Shown here: in pieces, positions 1 through 8,652 of the stretch
How positions within the stretch are numbered: position 1 is the stretch's first letter
Layout of the letters: each line of letters opens with the position of its first letter
Assembly: GCA_050330095.1 (NCBI GenBank)
Contig: JBHJOC010000020.1
Span: 19,519-83,518, forward strand
Length of the DNA: 64,000 bases
DNA from: JBCBWG01 sp036804185
GTDB lineage: Bacteria > Pseudomonadota > Alphaproteobacteria > Rhizobiales > Hyphomicrobiaceae
Reading direction: 5' to 3'
Made by a program: the position numbers and the translations under genes
Notes under the pieces: model-generated
The model's input: only the letters and a program-made list of their open reading frames with translations
What the model was told of the DNA's origin: nothing
The model's database searches: none

Positions 1-207
1 CCCGATGCGTTCGACCCCGCACGGCGCCGCGGAGCGCGCGGCCGCTTCGTCAGAGACTACAAGACGTCCCCCGTTCGATCCAACAGCGAATGATGCAGTT
101 GCGATCCGCGGAACCATGCCGATGAACGTCCTTGGCAGTGGGCACCTGGCCTTCCGGGACAGCGTGGCGTGCTGCGGGCGATGTGCGGCTTCGCCAGTGG
201 CGCCGCA

Positions 208-885
208 TCAAAACACGAATGCTTCCCGAATTCGGAACGCGTTCAGCACGGGTGCCGTGGCATCGAACAACGCGCGGGCCGAGAACACGCCACCATTGCG
301 CTGCCAGACCGTCACGCGGCCGATCTGGCGCTCGCGCAAGACGGCGACGAGCCGGCCGCCGTCCTTCAGTTGATCGAGCAACACCTCGGGACTGTGGTCG
401 ATGGCGCCGTTTATCAGAATGCCGTCGTAGGGCCCATCGCCTGCGACGCCTTCCGCAAGATCGCCCTGGACGACCTTTGCGTTATTGGCATCGACCTCAG
501 CCAGCACGCGTGACGCCTCTGCGGCGAGATCCGGGATCACCTCGAGACCAATCACTGTTTCCGTCATTCGTGCCAGTACGGCCGTCGTGTAGCCCGTGCC
601 GCACGCGACATCGAGCGCGCGACCACCGTCGCCGAGCAACAGGGCCTGGATCATCTTCGCCTGCACGCGCGGCGCGAGCATGAAGCGCTGTTCGCTGTCA
701 TCGCCTTCGGCCTTGCCGAGCAGAATGTCGCGATCGGTGTAGCATATGCTCGCCGAAACCTTTGGCACGAAGCGTTCACGTGCAAGGGCCTGCATGGCGC
801 GCGTGATCCGGCGATCAACGATGTCGCTCGGACGCACTTGGCTTTCGACCATATTGAGGCGCTGGATCGCGTAGTCGCTGGTCAT
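208..885 (-). CDS. pcm: Protein-L-isoaspartate O-methyltransferase
   Basis: Cytosolic SAM-dependent methyltransferase family that methylates L-isoaspartyl residues in aged proteins to start their repair. The 225-aa product has the family's usual length. It starts with the alphaproteobacterial-type segment NMVESQVRP (about residues 11-19) and carries SAM motif I, LDVACGTGYT, at 91-100. The ATG at 885 has only a weak upstream GGGACC. In many alphaproteobacteria this gene precedes tolC; the 207 nt left before the window edge show no start of another gene on this strand. The alphaproteobacterial clade could have a diverged substrate, so the family is firmer than the exact activity. Confidence 0.88.
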   Translation of the reverse strand: MTSDYAIQRLNMVESQVRPSDIVDRRITRAMQALARERFVPKVSASICYTDRDILLGKAEGDDSEQRFMLAPRVQAKMIQALLLGDGGRALDVACGTGYTTAVLARMTETVIGLEVIPDLAAEASRVLAEVDANNAKVVQGDLAEGVAGDGPYDGILINGAIDHSPEVLLDQLKDGGRLVAVLRERQIGRVTVWQRNGGVFSARALFDATAPVLNAFRIREAFVF

Positions 886-1232
886 CGAGGTCCCGATCTA
901 GCTTTCCACCTGCCGTCTGGCGCGCATGTCTGAACCGCCCGCACCGCCATTTCGGCACCGGTAGGGCCAATTCCGCGCGTCCGACGAAGTCGTTTGCACT
1001 CCTGACGCGGCGTGTGATACATGCGCGGCTCTCGCGGACGCAACCGCAATCGGGCGGCCCATTGGTCGATAGCACCACTATCGCATCGCGCCCGAGCCCC
1101 GGGCTTCGCCTGTGATTGGGCCGCGGTTCGACAGCGGCCCACTGGGCCGGGGTGGATGGGGCCGATTTCGGAAGAGGCCGGTGTCGGAAGAGGCCGGTGC
1201 CGACTGTGTCGGTTTGTCAGAGCGGGATCTGA
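886..1232. other. Gene-free stretch upstream of tRNA-Cys
   Basis: No credible coding region. Open frames here on both strands are shadows, one of them antisense to the tRNA. The only visible structure is a perfect 16-bp tandem duplication, TCGGAAGAGGCCGGTG, at 1168-1183 and 1184-1199, about 33 nt before the tRNA. I see no clear promoter. Confidence 0.6.
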
Positions 1233-1306
1233 GGCCACGTGGCGGAGTGGTGACGCAGCGGACTGCAAATCCGTATACCCCGGTTCGATTCCGGGCGTGG
1301 CCTCCA
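1233..1306 (+). tRNA. tRNA-Cys (anticodon GCA)
   Basis: A full cloverleaf can be folded by eye. The acceptor arm GGCCACG (1233-1239) pairs with CGTGGCC (1296-1302), followed by discriminator T1303 (U73, the tRNA-Cys identity base) and an encoded CCA (1304-1306). The anticodon loop CTGCAAA places GCA at 1265-1267. The T arm CCGG-TTCGATT-CCGG is canonical. The 74-nt length is normal. A spurious ORF on the opposite strand encodes PGIEPGYTDLQSAA, a known artefact of antisense tRNA translation. Confidence 0.96.
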
Positions 1307-1331
1307 AATCCATCCTGCAAATCCATCCTGC
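1306..1331. repeat. 13-bp tandem duplication at the tRNA-Cys 3' end
   Basis: AAATCCATCCTGC occurs twice head to tail (1306-1318 and 1319-1331), the first copy beginning with the final A of the tRNA CCA. It is followed by the palindrome CCGGCC-T-GGCCGG near 1334-1346, which has no T-run and so is not a standard terminator. It may be a replication slip or the remnant of an event at the tRNA end; no integrase is present. Confidence 0.6.
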
Positions 1332-1652
1332 ACCGGCCTGGCCGGCGGAATGTTCGCGCCCAGCTGTGTGCCTGAACAGCCAGCTTACGCATGCATCGGG
1401 AGAGCTTCAGCCGGAACCCATCCGGAGCGTTGCGCACGGGGTATGATGCGGCCTGGTGCCCCGCCACTCGCGTCGGAGCGATCCAGCAGCATAGGCGGTA
1501 CCGCGTGCTGCGACATGCGTTGGACGGCTGACCGTTTCGGCAAGCGTCAGCGCTGCGGCCAAGCCCAGTCCTCTGCTTCCCGCGCACGGCGGCGGGGCCG
1601 CCAATGTCAGCCGTCCAACCATCTCGCCATCCGTTTCGGGCCGAATGCGGAC
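1307..1652. other. Gene-free stretch between tRNA-Cys and greA
   Basis: Apart from the tandem duplication at its left end and the 14-bp inverted repeat at 1519-1619, I see no coding region or regulatory site. Open frames here are not supported by any recognisable protein. Confidence 0.55.
1519..1619. repeat. Perfect 14-bp inverted repeat with 73-nt interior
   Basis: GTTGGACGGCTGAC (1519-1532) is exactly complementary to GTCAGCCGTCCAAC (1606-1619). The interior contains a second GC-rich dyad around GGCGGCGGGGCCGCC (1588-1602). It lies 33 nt past the greA stop. It may form an extended hairpin at the greA transcript end or be a small non-autonomous element. No T-run follows on either strand, so a classical terminator is not supported. 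Confidence 0.6.
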
Positions 1653-2132
1653 CTATTTCCAGGCGATGTTCAGGATCTCGAAGCTTTTTGGCCCCTTCGG
1701 CGTATTCACTTCGACCGAGGCACCGACCGATTTCCCGACCAGCGCGCGCGCGATTGGCGATGAGATCGAGATCTTTCCATCACGTACCGACGCCTCGAGA
1801 TCGCCGACGATCTTGTAGGTCACTTCGTCGTCCGTATCTTCATCGACGAGCGACACCGTCGCGCCGAACTTCACCGTCGTGCCGGACATCAAGGCTGGTT
1901 CGATCACCTCGGCGCGCGACAGCTTGTCCTCGAGATCGGCAACGCGTGCCTCATTGAGACCCTGGGCCTCTTTTGCAGCGTGATATTCGGCATTCTCCGA
2001 AAGGTCGCCATGGGCTCTCGCCTCGGCGATCGCGTTGATGATCCGGGGACGCTCCTCAGCCTTAAGGCGCTGTAATTCCAGCACCAGAGCGTCATAGCCT
2101 TCACGGGTCATCGGCACGCGTTCCGTGGCCAT
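1653..2132 (-). CDS. greA: Transcription elongation factor GreA
   Basis: Binds the secondary channel of RNA polymerase and stimulates cleavage of backtracked transcripts. The 159-aa length is typical. The N-terminal coiled coil carries the acidic tip motif GDLSENAEY (residues 42-50) that positions catalytic Mg2+. The C-terminal FKBP-like domain ends in a segment like ISSPIARALVGKSVG. The start is fixed by AGGAG about 9 nt before the ATG. It lies downstream of carB on the same strand with a 145-nt gap; carB next to greA is a conserved alphaproteobacterial order. Confidence 0.97.
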   Translation of the reverse strand: MATERVPMTREGYDALVLELQRLKAEERPRIINAIAEARAHGDLSENAEYHAAKEAQGLNEARVADLEDKLSRAEVIEPALMSGTTVKFGATVSLVDEDTDDEVTYKIVGDLEASVRDGKISISSPIARALVGKSVGASVEVNTPKGPKSFEILNIAWK

Positions 2133-2277
2133 ATGAACAATCTCCTGAACTGCCGGTGATCACTGGACCACCAAGCTATAATGGCCTGAGCAGGGGGACC
2201 TTCTCAGGGTGTCGTGGGACTTCTCTCGGCGATGTGGTGTGGAAATCATGCCGACGGTCGGCGCGAAAACCGAACGG

Positions 2278-5200
2278 TCAGCCCACCCCGGCGGCATAAG
2301 CCTGCAACGGAGAAACCCGCAGAACATCGCTCCTCATGGCGGCAATGGCCCGCGTTACCGCAACAGCACCAGCGAGAGTCGTATAATAGGGAATATGGTT
2401 GAGCAAGGCTGTCCTGCGAATGTCCTTTGAGTCGGCAAGCGCCTTCGCCCCATCGGTTGTGTTGAAAACCATGGCGATTTCACCATTCTTCATAGCGTCG
2501 ACGATGTGGGGACGCCCTTCGAGAACCTTGTTGATGACCGTGCAGGCCACCCCGTGCTCACCGAGGAATCTCGCCGTGCCTCGCGTCGCGACGAGCGTAA
2601 ATCCGAGCCCAATCAGGTTCTGTGCCGGCACGAGAATACCTGGCTTGTCCTCGTCGCGGACAGAAATGAACACAGCGCCTGATTTCGGCAGCTTCTGCCC
2701 AGCTCCGATCTGGCTTTTCGCGAATGCGACCGCGAAATCCCGATCGATGCCCATGACTTCGCCCGTCGACCGCATCTCGGGTCCGAGCACCGGATCGACA
2801 CCGGGAAAGCGCGCAAAAGGAAACACGGCTTCCTTGACCGCAATATGATCAAGTGTGCGCTTCTTCAGGCCGAAGGCCGACAACGGTTTGCCGGCCATGA
2901 TCTCGGACGCGATGCCAGCCACGGGCAGGCCTATCACTTTCGCGACAAACGGCACCGTGCGGCTCGCGCGCGGGTTCACCTCGAGCACGAAAACCTCGCC
3001 GTCCTTGATCGCGAATTGCACATTCATCAGGCCAACGACGCCGAGGGCGAGGGCCAGGGCACCTGCCTGACGCTCCAGCTCTTCGATGAGCTCGGGCGCC
3101 AGCGAGTGGGGCGGCAGCGCACACGCCGAATCGCCCGAGTGGATGCCCGCTTCCTCGATGTGCTCCATGATGCCGACCACGAATGTCTCGCGCCCGTCAC
3201 ACAAGCAGTCGACGTCAACCTCGATCGCCTGTGTCAGATAGCTATCGATCAACAACGGGCGACGCTCGGACACCACGAGTTCGCTCGGCCCGTCGAGAAC
3301 GGCCGAGAGGCGGGCGACATAACGGTCGATCTCGCCCGTGTCGTGGACGATCTCCATGGCACGCCCCCCGAGCACATAAGAGGGACGGATCACAACGGGA
3401 AAACCAATAGCTTCGGCTACCGCACGCGCTTCGCGCAGGGAGCGGGCGATCCCGCTATTTGGCTGCTTGAGTTCCAGTCGATCAATCAGAGCCTTGAATC
3501 TGTCGCGGTCCTCCGCGAGATCGATGGCATCGGGCGCGGTGCCGAGGATCGGGATATTGGCGCGCTCGAGGGCAGACGCGAGCTTCAGGGGGGTCTGGCC
3601 ACCGAACTGAACGATGACGCCCTTGAGCGTGCCGGAAGACTGCTCAACGCGAATGATCTCGATGACGTCTTCTTCGGTGAGGGGCTCGAAATAAAGCCGG
3701 TCGGAGGTGTCGTAGTCGGTCGAGACCGTCTCCGGGTTGCAATTGACCATGATGGTCTCGTAACCGGCCTTCGTCAGCGCGAAACAGGCGTGGCAGCAGC
3801 AATAGTCAAACTCGATGCCCTGCCCGATGCGGTTCGGTCCCCCGCCGAGGATAACGATCTTTTCCTTGGTCGAAGGCTCAGCTTCGGATTGCGCTTGCAC
3901 TGAACCGAGACCCGTCTCGTAGGTCGAATACATGTAGGCGGTCGGACTTGCGAACTCGGCAGCGCACGTGTCGATCCGCTTGTGTACCGGCACCACGCCT
4001 AGACTGCGCCGGTGCGCTGCAACGTCCTCACTTTCGCGCCCGCTGAGGCGTGCAAGGCGCGCGTCGGAAAAGCCCATCGCCTTCAACATGCGCAAGTTGT
4101 CTGCGTCGGCCGGCAGGCCATGGACTTTGACGCGGGCTTCTGCAGAAATGATCTCGCCGATCCGGGCAATGAACCAGGGATCGTACTTACAGTAGGCATG
4201 CACCTCCGCCGGATCCATGCCGTGGCGGAGCGCTTCGGCGACCTTCAGGATCCGATCCGGCGTCGGCGTCGCCAACGCTGAACGAATGATGTTCTTGTCA
4301 TCGCCAGAGCCAAGGCCTGTGAATGGGGCATCATCGAGCCCAGCCAAGCCGTTCTCCATCGAGCGCAAGGCCTTCTGCAGGCTTTCGTGGAACGTGCGCC
4401 CGACCGCCATGACCTCGCCGACGGACTTCATCGCCGTGGTCAACGTCGGATCGGCACCGGGAAACTTCTCGAATGCGAAGCGCGGGATCTTGGTGACGAC
4501 GTAATCGATGGTCGGTTCGAACGAGGCCGGCGTTGCACCACCGGTGATGTCGTTTTCGAGCTCGTCAAGCGTGTAGCCGACGGCCAGCTTTGCTGCGACC
4601 TTGGCGATGGGGAACCCCGTCGCCTTCGATGCGAGCGCCGAGGATCGTGAGACACGCGGGTTCATTTCGATGACGACCAGCCGGCCGTCGGCGGGATTGA
4701 CTGCGAACTGAACGTTCGATCCGCCCGTCTCGACGCCGATCTCTCGCAACACGGCAATCGAGGCGTCGCGCATGATCTGGTATTCTTTGTCCGTGAGCGT
4801 GAGCGCTGGTGCAACGGTGATCGAATCGCCCGTGTGCACGCCCATCGGATCAACGTTCTCGATCGAACAGATGATGATGCAGTTGTCGGCGCGGTCGCGG
4901 ACGACCTCCATTTCGAACTCTTTCCAGCCGAGCACGCTCTCCTCAACCAGCACCTGCGTGGTCGGCGAGGCATCAAGTCCGCGCTCGACGATCTCGATGA
5001 ACTCTTCTCGATTGTAGGCGATCCCACCGCCCGTCCCGCCCAGCGTGAACGACGGCCGGATGATCGCCGGCAGCTTGACGAACTCGAGCGCAGCAAGGGC
5101 CTCGGCCATCGTGTTCGCGAGCATTGATCGCGGCGTCTCGAGACCAATCTTGCCCATCGCTTCGCGGAAACGCTGCCGATCCTCGGCCTTGTCGATCGCG

Positions 5201-5562
5201 TCGGCGTTGGCGCCAATCATCTCGACGCCGAGCGCTTGCAGAACGCCGTTATTCCAGAGTGCGAGCGTCGTGTTGAGCGCTGTTTGCCCTCCCATCGTCG
5301 GCAGGATCGCGTCAGGGCGCTCTTCGGCGATGATCTTTGCGACCACCTCGGGCGTGATCGGTTCAACGTAGGTTGCATCCGCCATGTCCGGATCGGTCAT
5401 GATGGTTGCCGGGTTCGAGTTCACCAGGATGATTCGATAGCCTTCCTCTCGCAACGCCTTGCAGGCTTGCGTTCCGGAGTAATCGAACTCGCACGCCTGT
5501 CCGATCACGATCGGACCTGCGCCAACGATGAGGATGCTTTTGATGTCGTTACGTTTCGGCAT
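2278..5562 (-). CDS. carB: Carbamoyl-phosphate synthase large subunit
   Basis: Makes carbamoyl phosphate from bicarbonate, ammonia released by CarA, and two ATP, feeding pyrimidine and arginine synthesis. The 1094-aa length fits the family. The two homologous ATP-grasp halves are both visible: the first begins GAGPIVIGQACEFDYSG near residue 13, the second has GGGPNRIGQGIEFDYC near residue 560. The C-terminal MGS-like allosteric domain follows. I chose the ATG at 5562 (MPKRNDIK) over an upstream extension because homologues begin there and the extra 81 codons resemble nothing. carA is not in the window. Confidence 0.97.
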   Translation of the reverse strand: MPKRNDIKSILIVGAGPIVIGQACEFDYSGTQACKALREEGYRIILVNSNPATIMTDPDMADATYVEPITPEVVAKIIAEERPDAILPTMGGQTALNTTLALWNNGVLQALGVEMIGANADAIDKAEDRQRFREAMGKIGLETPRSMLANTMAEALAALEFVKLPAIIRPSFTLGGTGGGIAYNREEFIEIVERGLDASPTTQVLVEESVLGWKEFEMEVVRDRADNCIIICSIENVDPMGVHTGDSITVAPALTLTDKEYQIMRDASIAVLREIGVETGGSNVQFAVNPADGRLVVIEMNPRVSRSSALASKATGFPIAKVAAKLAVGYTLDELENDITGGATPASFEPTIDYVVTKIPRFAFEKFPGADPTLTTAMKSVGEVMAVGRTFHESLQKALRSMENGLAGLDDAPFTGLGSGDDKNIIRSALATPTPDRILKVAEALRHGMDPAEVHAYCKYDPWFIARIGEIISAEARVKVHGLPADADNLRMLKAMGFSDARLARLSGRESEDVAAHRRSLGVVPVHKRIDTCAAEFASPTAYMYSTYETGLGSVQAQSEAEPSTKEKIVILGGGPNRIGQGIEFDYCCCHACFALTKAGYETIMVNCNPETVSTDYDTSDRLYFEPLTEEDVIEIIRVEQSSGTLKGVIVQFGGQTPLKLASALERANIPILGTAPDAIDLAEDRDRFKALIDRLELKQPNSGIARSLREARAVAEAIGFPVVIRPSYVLGGRAMEIVHDTGEIDRYVARLSAVLDGPSELVVSERRPLLIDSYLTQAIEVDVDCLCDGRETFVVGIMEHIEEAGIHSGDSACALPPHSLAPELIEELERQAGALALALGVVGLMNVQFAIKDGEVFVLEVNPRASRTVPFVAKVIGLPVAGIASEIMAGKPLSAFGLKKRTLDHIAVKEAVFPFARFPGVDPVLGPEMRSTGEVMGIDRDFAVAFAKSQIGAGQKLPKSGAVFISVRDEDKPGILVPAQNLIGLGFTLVATRGTARFLGEHGVACTVINKVLEGRPHIVDAMKNGEIAMVFNTTDGAKALADSKDIRRTALLNHIPYYTTLAGAVAVTRAIAAMRSDVLRVSPLQAYAAGVG

Positions 5563-5633
5563 GGGGCCCCGGCTCGATAAACGCCCGGCGGTATAGGGGA
5601 GCAGGCACCGTTTGGCTATAGCAGAAGCCTGAG

Positions 5634-5700
5634 GGTCGGGGCGGTTTTCGTTTCTGAACAAGCGGCGGCAGCATAGCTCAGCATGCACACCGCCCCGACC
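5634..5700. repeat. 12-bp inverted repeat upstream of carB
   Basis: GGTCGGGGCGGT (5634-5645) and ACCGCCCCGACC (5689-5700) are exact complements with a 43-nt loop, between the exchanger gene and carB. It could serve the carB leader or the end of the upstream transcript. No T-run follows it on the minus strand. Confidence 0.5.
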
Positions 5701-5732
5701 AACCGACCCATGCGCGGCGAACGCCACGCGCC

Positions 5733-6674
5733 TTACGCCGTTGCGATGAGCCAGCCCATATAACCGCCATAAGCGAGCAAAAGCAGCGCGCCTTCGCGTC
5801 GGCACACGCGCGCGCCGGTCACCGCAAACACCACGAGCGCGATCGCAGCCGCCGTCATCACCCAGATGTCGACCACCGCGATTTGTGGATCGACTGGGAT
5901 CGGAATGATCGCCCCCGTCAGACCGAGGATGCCCAAGATGTTGTAGATATTGCTGCCGACGACATTGCCGAAGGCGATGTCGCTCTGCCCGCGGAAAGCG
6001 GCCATGACCGAGGTTACCAGTTCCGGGAGCGACGTGCCAACGGCAACGATCGTCAACCCGATGACGGTCTCGGAGACGCCGAGACCGCGCGCCAGTTCGA
6101 CGGAACCATCGACGAGCAGGCGCGCGCCGAAAATCGTGGCTGCCAGGCCGCCGACAACCAGGATCAGCGCAAATGCAATGCTGTCGCGCCGCCCGCCGAC
6201 GACCTCTTGCGCATCCACCGCTTCATCGTCTGGGCCTTCACCGCGCGTAAACAGGTATCCGAGATAGACCAGCAGTGCGGCGACGAGAACAAGGCCGTCG
6301 ATCCGGCCGACCGAGCCTTGCAGCACAAACCACACCGCCGCAGCCGTTGCGGCCAGCATCACAAAGCCGTCGCGCAGCAGGCTCTTTTGTTCCACCGCCA
6401 CCGGCTTCAACAGGGCTGCGACCCCGACGATCAGCAGAACGTTTGCGATATTGCTGCCCACCACGTTGCCGACCGCGATCCCGGCAGAGCCGATGGAGGC
6501 AGCCTGCAGGCTCGTGACCAGTTCGGGCGTCGAGGTTCCAAATCCGACCAGGGTCAGTCCAATCACCAGTGGTGACACGCCAAGGCGCTTTGCGACGTCG
6601 ACGGCACCGCGAACGAGGGCTTCGCCTCCACCGACGAGCAACAAAAGGCCGCCGACGAGCGAAAGAACGATCAT
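5733..6674 (-). CDS. Calcium/sodium antiporter family (CaCA, YrbG-like) membrane protein
   Basis: Inner-membrane exchanger predicted to move Ca2+ or a similar cation against Na+ or H+. The 313-aa hydrophobic protein consists of two homologous halves, each with the family's alpha-repeat motif: GFGTSTPELVTS (about 44-55) and AVGTSLPELVTS in the second half. The acidic residues in the PEL motifs are the expected cation ligands. A short hydrophilic loop with acidic residues (GEGPDDEAVDAQE) separates the halves. It follows the SoeABC-like operon on the same strand with a 201-nt gap, so it may be a separate unit. The actual ion is not determinable here. Confidence 0.9.
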   Translation of the reverse strand: MIVLSLVGGLLLLVGGGEALVRGAVDVAKRLGVSPLVIGLTLVGFGTSTPELVTSLQAASIGSAGIAVGNVVGSNIANVLLIVGVAALLKPVAVEQKSLLRDGFVMLAATAAAVWFVLQGSVGRIDGLVLVAALLVYLGYLFTRGEGPDDEAVDAQEVVGGRRDSIAFALILVVGGLAATIFGARLLVDGSVELARGLGVSETVIGLTIVAVGTSLPELVTSVMAAFRGQSDIAFGNVVGSNIYNILGILGLTGAIIPIPVDPQIAVVDIWVMTAAAIALVVFAVTGARVCRREGALLLLAYGGYMGWLIATA

Positions 6675-6875
6675 GTTTCAGGGTCCAGAGATCGGAGTGA
6701 TCGGTTCCGGCTCGATGACAGACGAGACCACGAGGCCGAGTGCAACCGGCGATCCCTATCCGATTGAGCGTCCGGGCAAGTGGGGCTCTTGCACGGCAAC
6801 GTCAACGGGTGGCGAGAATTTTGATCCCTGGGCGCTGGTCCTGCATCACACCAAGGCACACTGCAGCAGGCGCGA

Positions 6876-7826
6876 TCAGACCGAAGTTTGATCGTAAAAA
6901 GTTGTGACGACATGACGCGCTTCGGCGAAAAACAGCCATCGCTCGATCAGCGCGCCCGCCAAGCTCACCCCGCCGGCCACGAGCCCCAACAGGGCTGCAA
7001 GGCCCCCTGGGCCGATCCAGGCCACCGCCGCAATTGCCATAGATGGGACGACGGCGAAAAGCAGGATCGCAAGCCCCCGCAACTTTTCAGAGTGTGAGCG
7101 TGCGACGCGGAACCCCATTTCGCGGAGCAAGAAGTTCTCCTCGATATGTGGAGGCTCGATCTGGCGAACCTCGCCAAACCGGCCAAGGCCTGTCGCAGTG
7201 CCCGTCGTCGCGATCGGCTTTGCGATGTCGATTTCGAACCAGTAGACGGCCTTGAGCACCCAGACCGCGAACAGCAGCAAGATCGAAACCGTGGCAAGCG
7301 CCCCAAGAGGCCGTCCGGCCAAAGCCGCGATGGCGCAATATAAGACCGCGCCCGCTGCCGCAGCCATGATGAGGTAGACCGGGACGACCAGAGGATCACG
7401 CCAGGCCGGGACCGGTTTGAGCGTCGCATAGATCATCGCGGTGCTGGTCACCGTCGCAACCGAGAGAGCGAGCAGCGCGCCCGCACCAAGGCGTTCGAGC
7501 CAGGGCGGCAGCCCACCGAGCGCCGCCCCGAACAGCAGGAGCATGATCGGACCAAACGACGCTGCAGCTGCAACGCCCTCGCGCGACAACCAGGAGGATC
7601 GCCACTGGGAGAGGGCGCGCCAAGCGCGTTCCGGCCGTCCGAGATGCGCCATCGATGACGCGAGGCCGCCAGCAATCAGTACGGTTGCGATCGACAGCGC
7701 GACGGCAGCAAACCGTGAGCCAAGCTCAATCTCACCCACCAGCAGCAGCACGCCGACCCACACCGCGAGTCCATACCCGGCACCTGACGCGACAGTGAAA
7801 ACGATCACGGAATATGCGGGATGCAT
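6876..7826 (-). CDS. soeC: SoeC/DmsC-like membrane anchor of a molybdo-quinone oxidoreductase
   Basis: Polytopic inner-membrane subunit that anchors the catalytic subunits and passes electrons to the quinone pool. The 316-aa product has roughly eight hydrophobic segments and starts MHPAYSVIVFTVASGAGYG, typical of the DmsC (PF04976) type anchor. I took the ATG at 7826, 10 nt after the stop of the iron-sulfur gene, rather than an upstream start inside that gene. Last gene of soeA-soeB-soeC. The soe name rests on overall resemblance of the three-gene set; a DMSO-reductase-type anchor for another substrate is possible. Confidence 0.7.
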   Translation of the reverse strand: MHPAYSVIVFTVASGAGYGLAVWVGVLLLVGEIELGSRFAAVALSIATVLIAGGLASSMAHLGRPERAWRALSQWRSSWLSREGVAAAASFGPIMLLLFGAALGGLPPWLERLGAGALLALSVATVTSTAMIYATLKPVPAWRDPLVVPVYLIMAAAAGAVLYCAIAALAGRPLGALATVSILLLFAVWVLKAVYWFEIDIAKPIATTGTATGLGRFGEVRQIEPPHIEENFLLREMGFRVARSHSEKLRGLAILLFAVVPSMAIAAVAWIGPGGLAALLGLVAGGVSLAGALIERWLFFAEARHVVTTFYDQTSV

Positions 7827-7836
7827 CGTCGTGCTC

Positions 7837-8652
7837 TCAGCCGCCAAGCGCGCGGTCGACCCACGCAAAGAAGCGCTCAACCGGCGAGCCGTCAGGATCG
7901 CCGACTGTTTCCATCGCACGGGGACGCGTGCCGCCATTTGCACCGGCAGCCGACCTCGGCCGTGGCGGGAGGTATTTGTTCACGGGCCGATAGCCAAGCT
8001 CGGGCATCAGGTCGAAACCGCTGCGTTCTGCAACGAGCCGCGAGGCCGCGCTCTCGGGATCGGCGAGGTCGCCAAAATGGCGCGCCCCCGTCGGGCAGGC
8101 GCGGACACAGGCTGGCACGCGGTCCTCGGGCAAGAACGTATCGTTGTAGATGCGGTCGACACACAGCGTGCACTTGCGCATGATCCCGGCCGTCGCGTCG
8201 TATTCCCGTGCGCCGTAAGGGCAGGCCCAGGAACAGAGCTTGCAGCCGATGCAGGTGTCGGGATTGATCAGGACGATGCCGTCTTCGACACGCTTGTAGG
8301 AGGCTCCGGTCGGGCAGACGGTCACGCACGCGGGCTCATCGCAATGCAGACAAGAGCGCGGGAAGTGCACCATCATGCCGGCGGTTTGCGTCCCCTCCGG
8401 TGGCAATCCTGGCGCAGCGTCCGCACTGGTCCCAGCCGCAGCCTCCCCGTTTCTCACCTCGTAACCGTGGACGCGATTGAGCCACGTCCCCGAAGGCGAG
8501 ACACCGTAGGCATCATCGTCGGACAGTGGGCCACCGTAGCCCGGAGCATTCCAGGACTTGCAGGACGTCACGCACGCCTGACAGCCAACGCACGTGTCGA
8601 GATCAATGACGAGGCCGAGCTTTCGGGCCGGCTCTGAGGGCAGATCGGTCAT
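7837..8652 (-). CDS. soeB: SoeB/DmsB-like four-cluster ferredoxin subunit
   Basis: Cytoplasmic electron-transfer subunit between the molybdenum subunit and the membrane anchor. In the 271-aa product, sixteen Cys fall into the classic four [4Fe-4S] sets: C21/24/27/31, C101/104/109/113, C134/137/140/144 and C161/164/182/186. The start is fixed by a 4-bp ATGA overlap with the upstream soeA stop (8649-8652), so translation is probably coupled. No Tat or Sec signal is visible, consistent with a cytoplasm-facing enzyme. The C-terminal ~70 residues after the last cluster are a proline/glycine-rich tail. Confidence 0.78.
   Translation of the reverse strand: MTDLPSEPARKLGLVIDLDTCVGCQACVTSCKSWNAPGYGGPLSDDDAYGVSPSGTWLNRVHGYEVRNGEAAAGTSADAAPGLPPEGTQTAGMMVHFPRSCLHCDEPACVTVCPTGASYKRVEDGIVLINPDTCIGCKLCSWACPYGAREYDATAGIMRKCTLCVDRIYNDTFLPEDRVPACVRACPTGARHFGDLADPESAASRLVAERSGFDLMPELGYRPVNKYLPPRPRSAAGANGGTRPRAMETVGDPDGSPVERFFAWVDRALGG

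Noticed and set aside
882..1313. 143-aa open frame on the minus strand with PGIEPGYTDLQSAA
   Set aside because: It is antisense to tRNA-Cys; this peptide is a known translation artefact found in many genomes.
2845..3903. 352-aa open frame on the plus strand
   Set aside because: Shadow of carB in a GC-rich genome; carB is unambiguous on the other strand.
7441..8637. 398-aa open frame on the plus strand
   Set aside because: Antisense to soeB and soeC; no recognisable motif.
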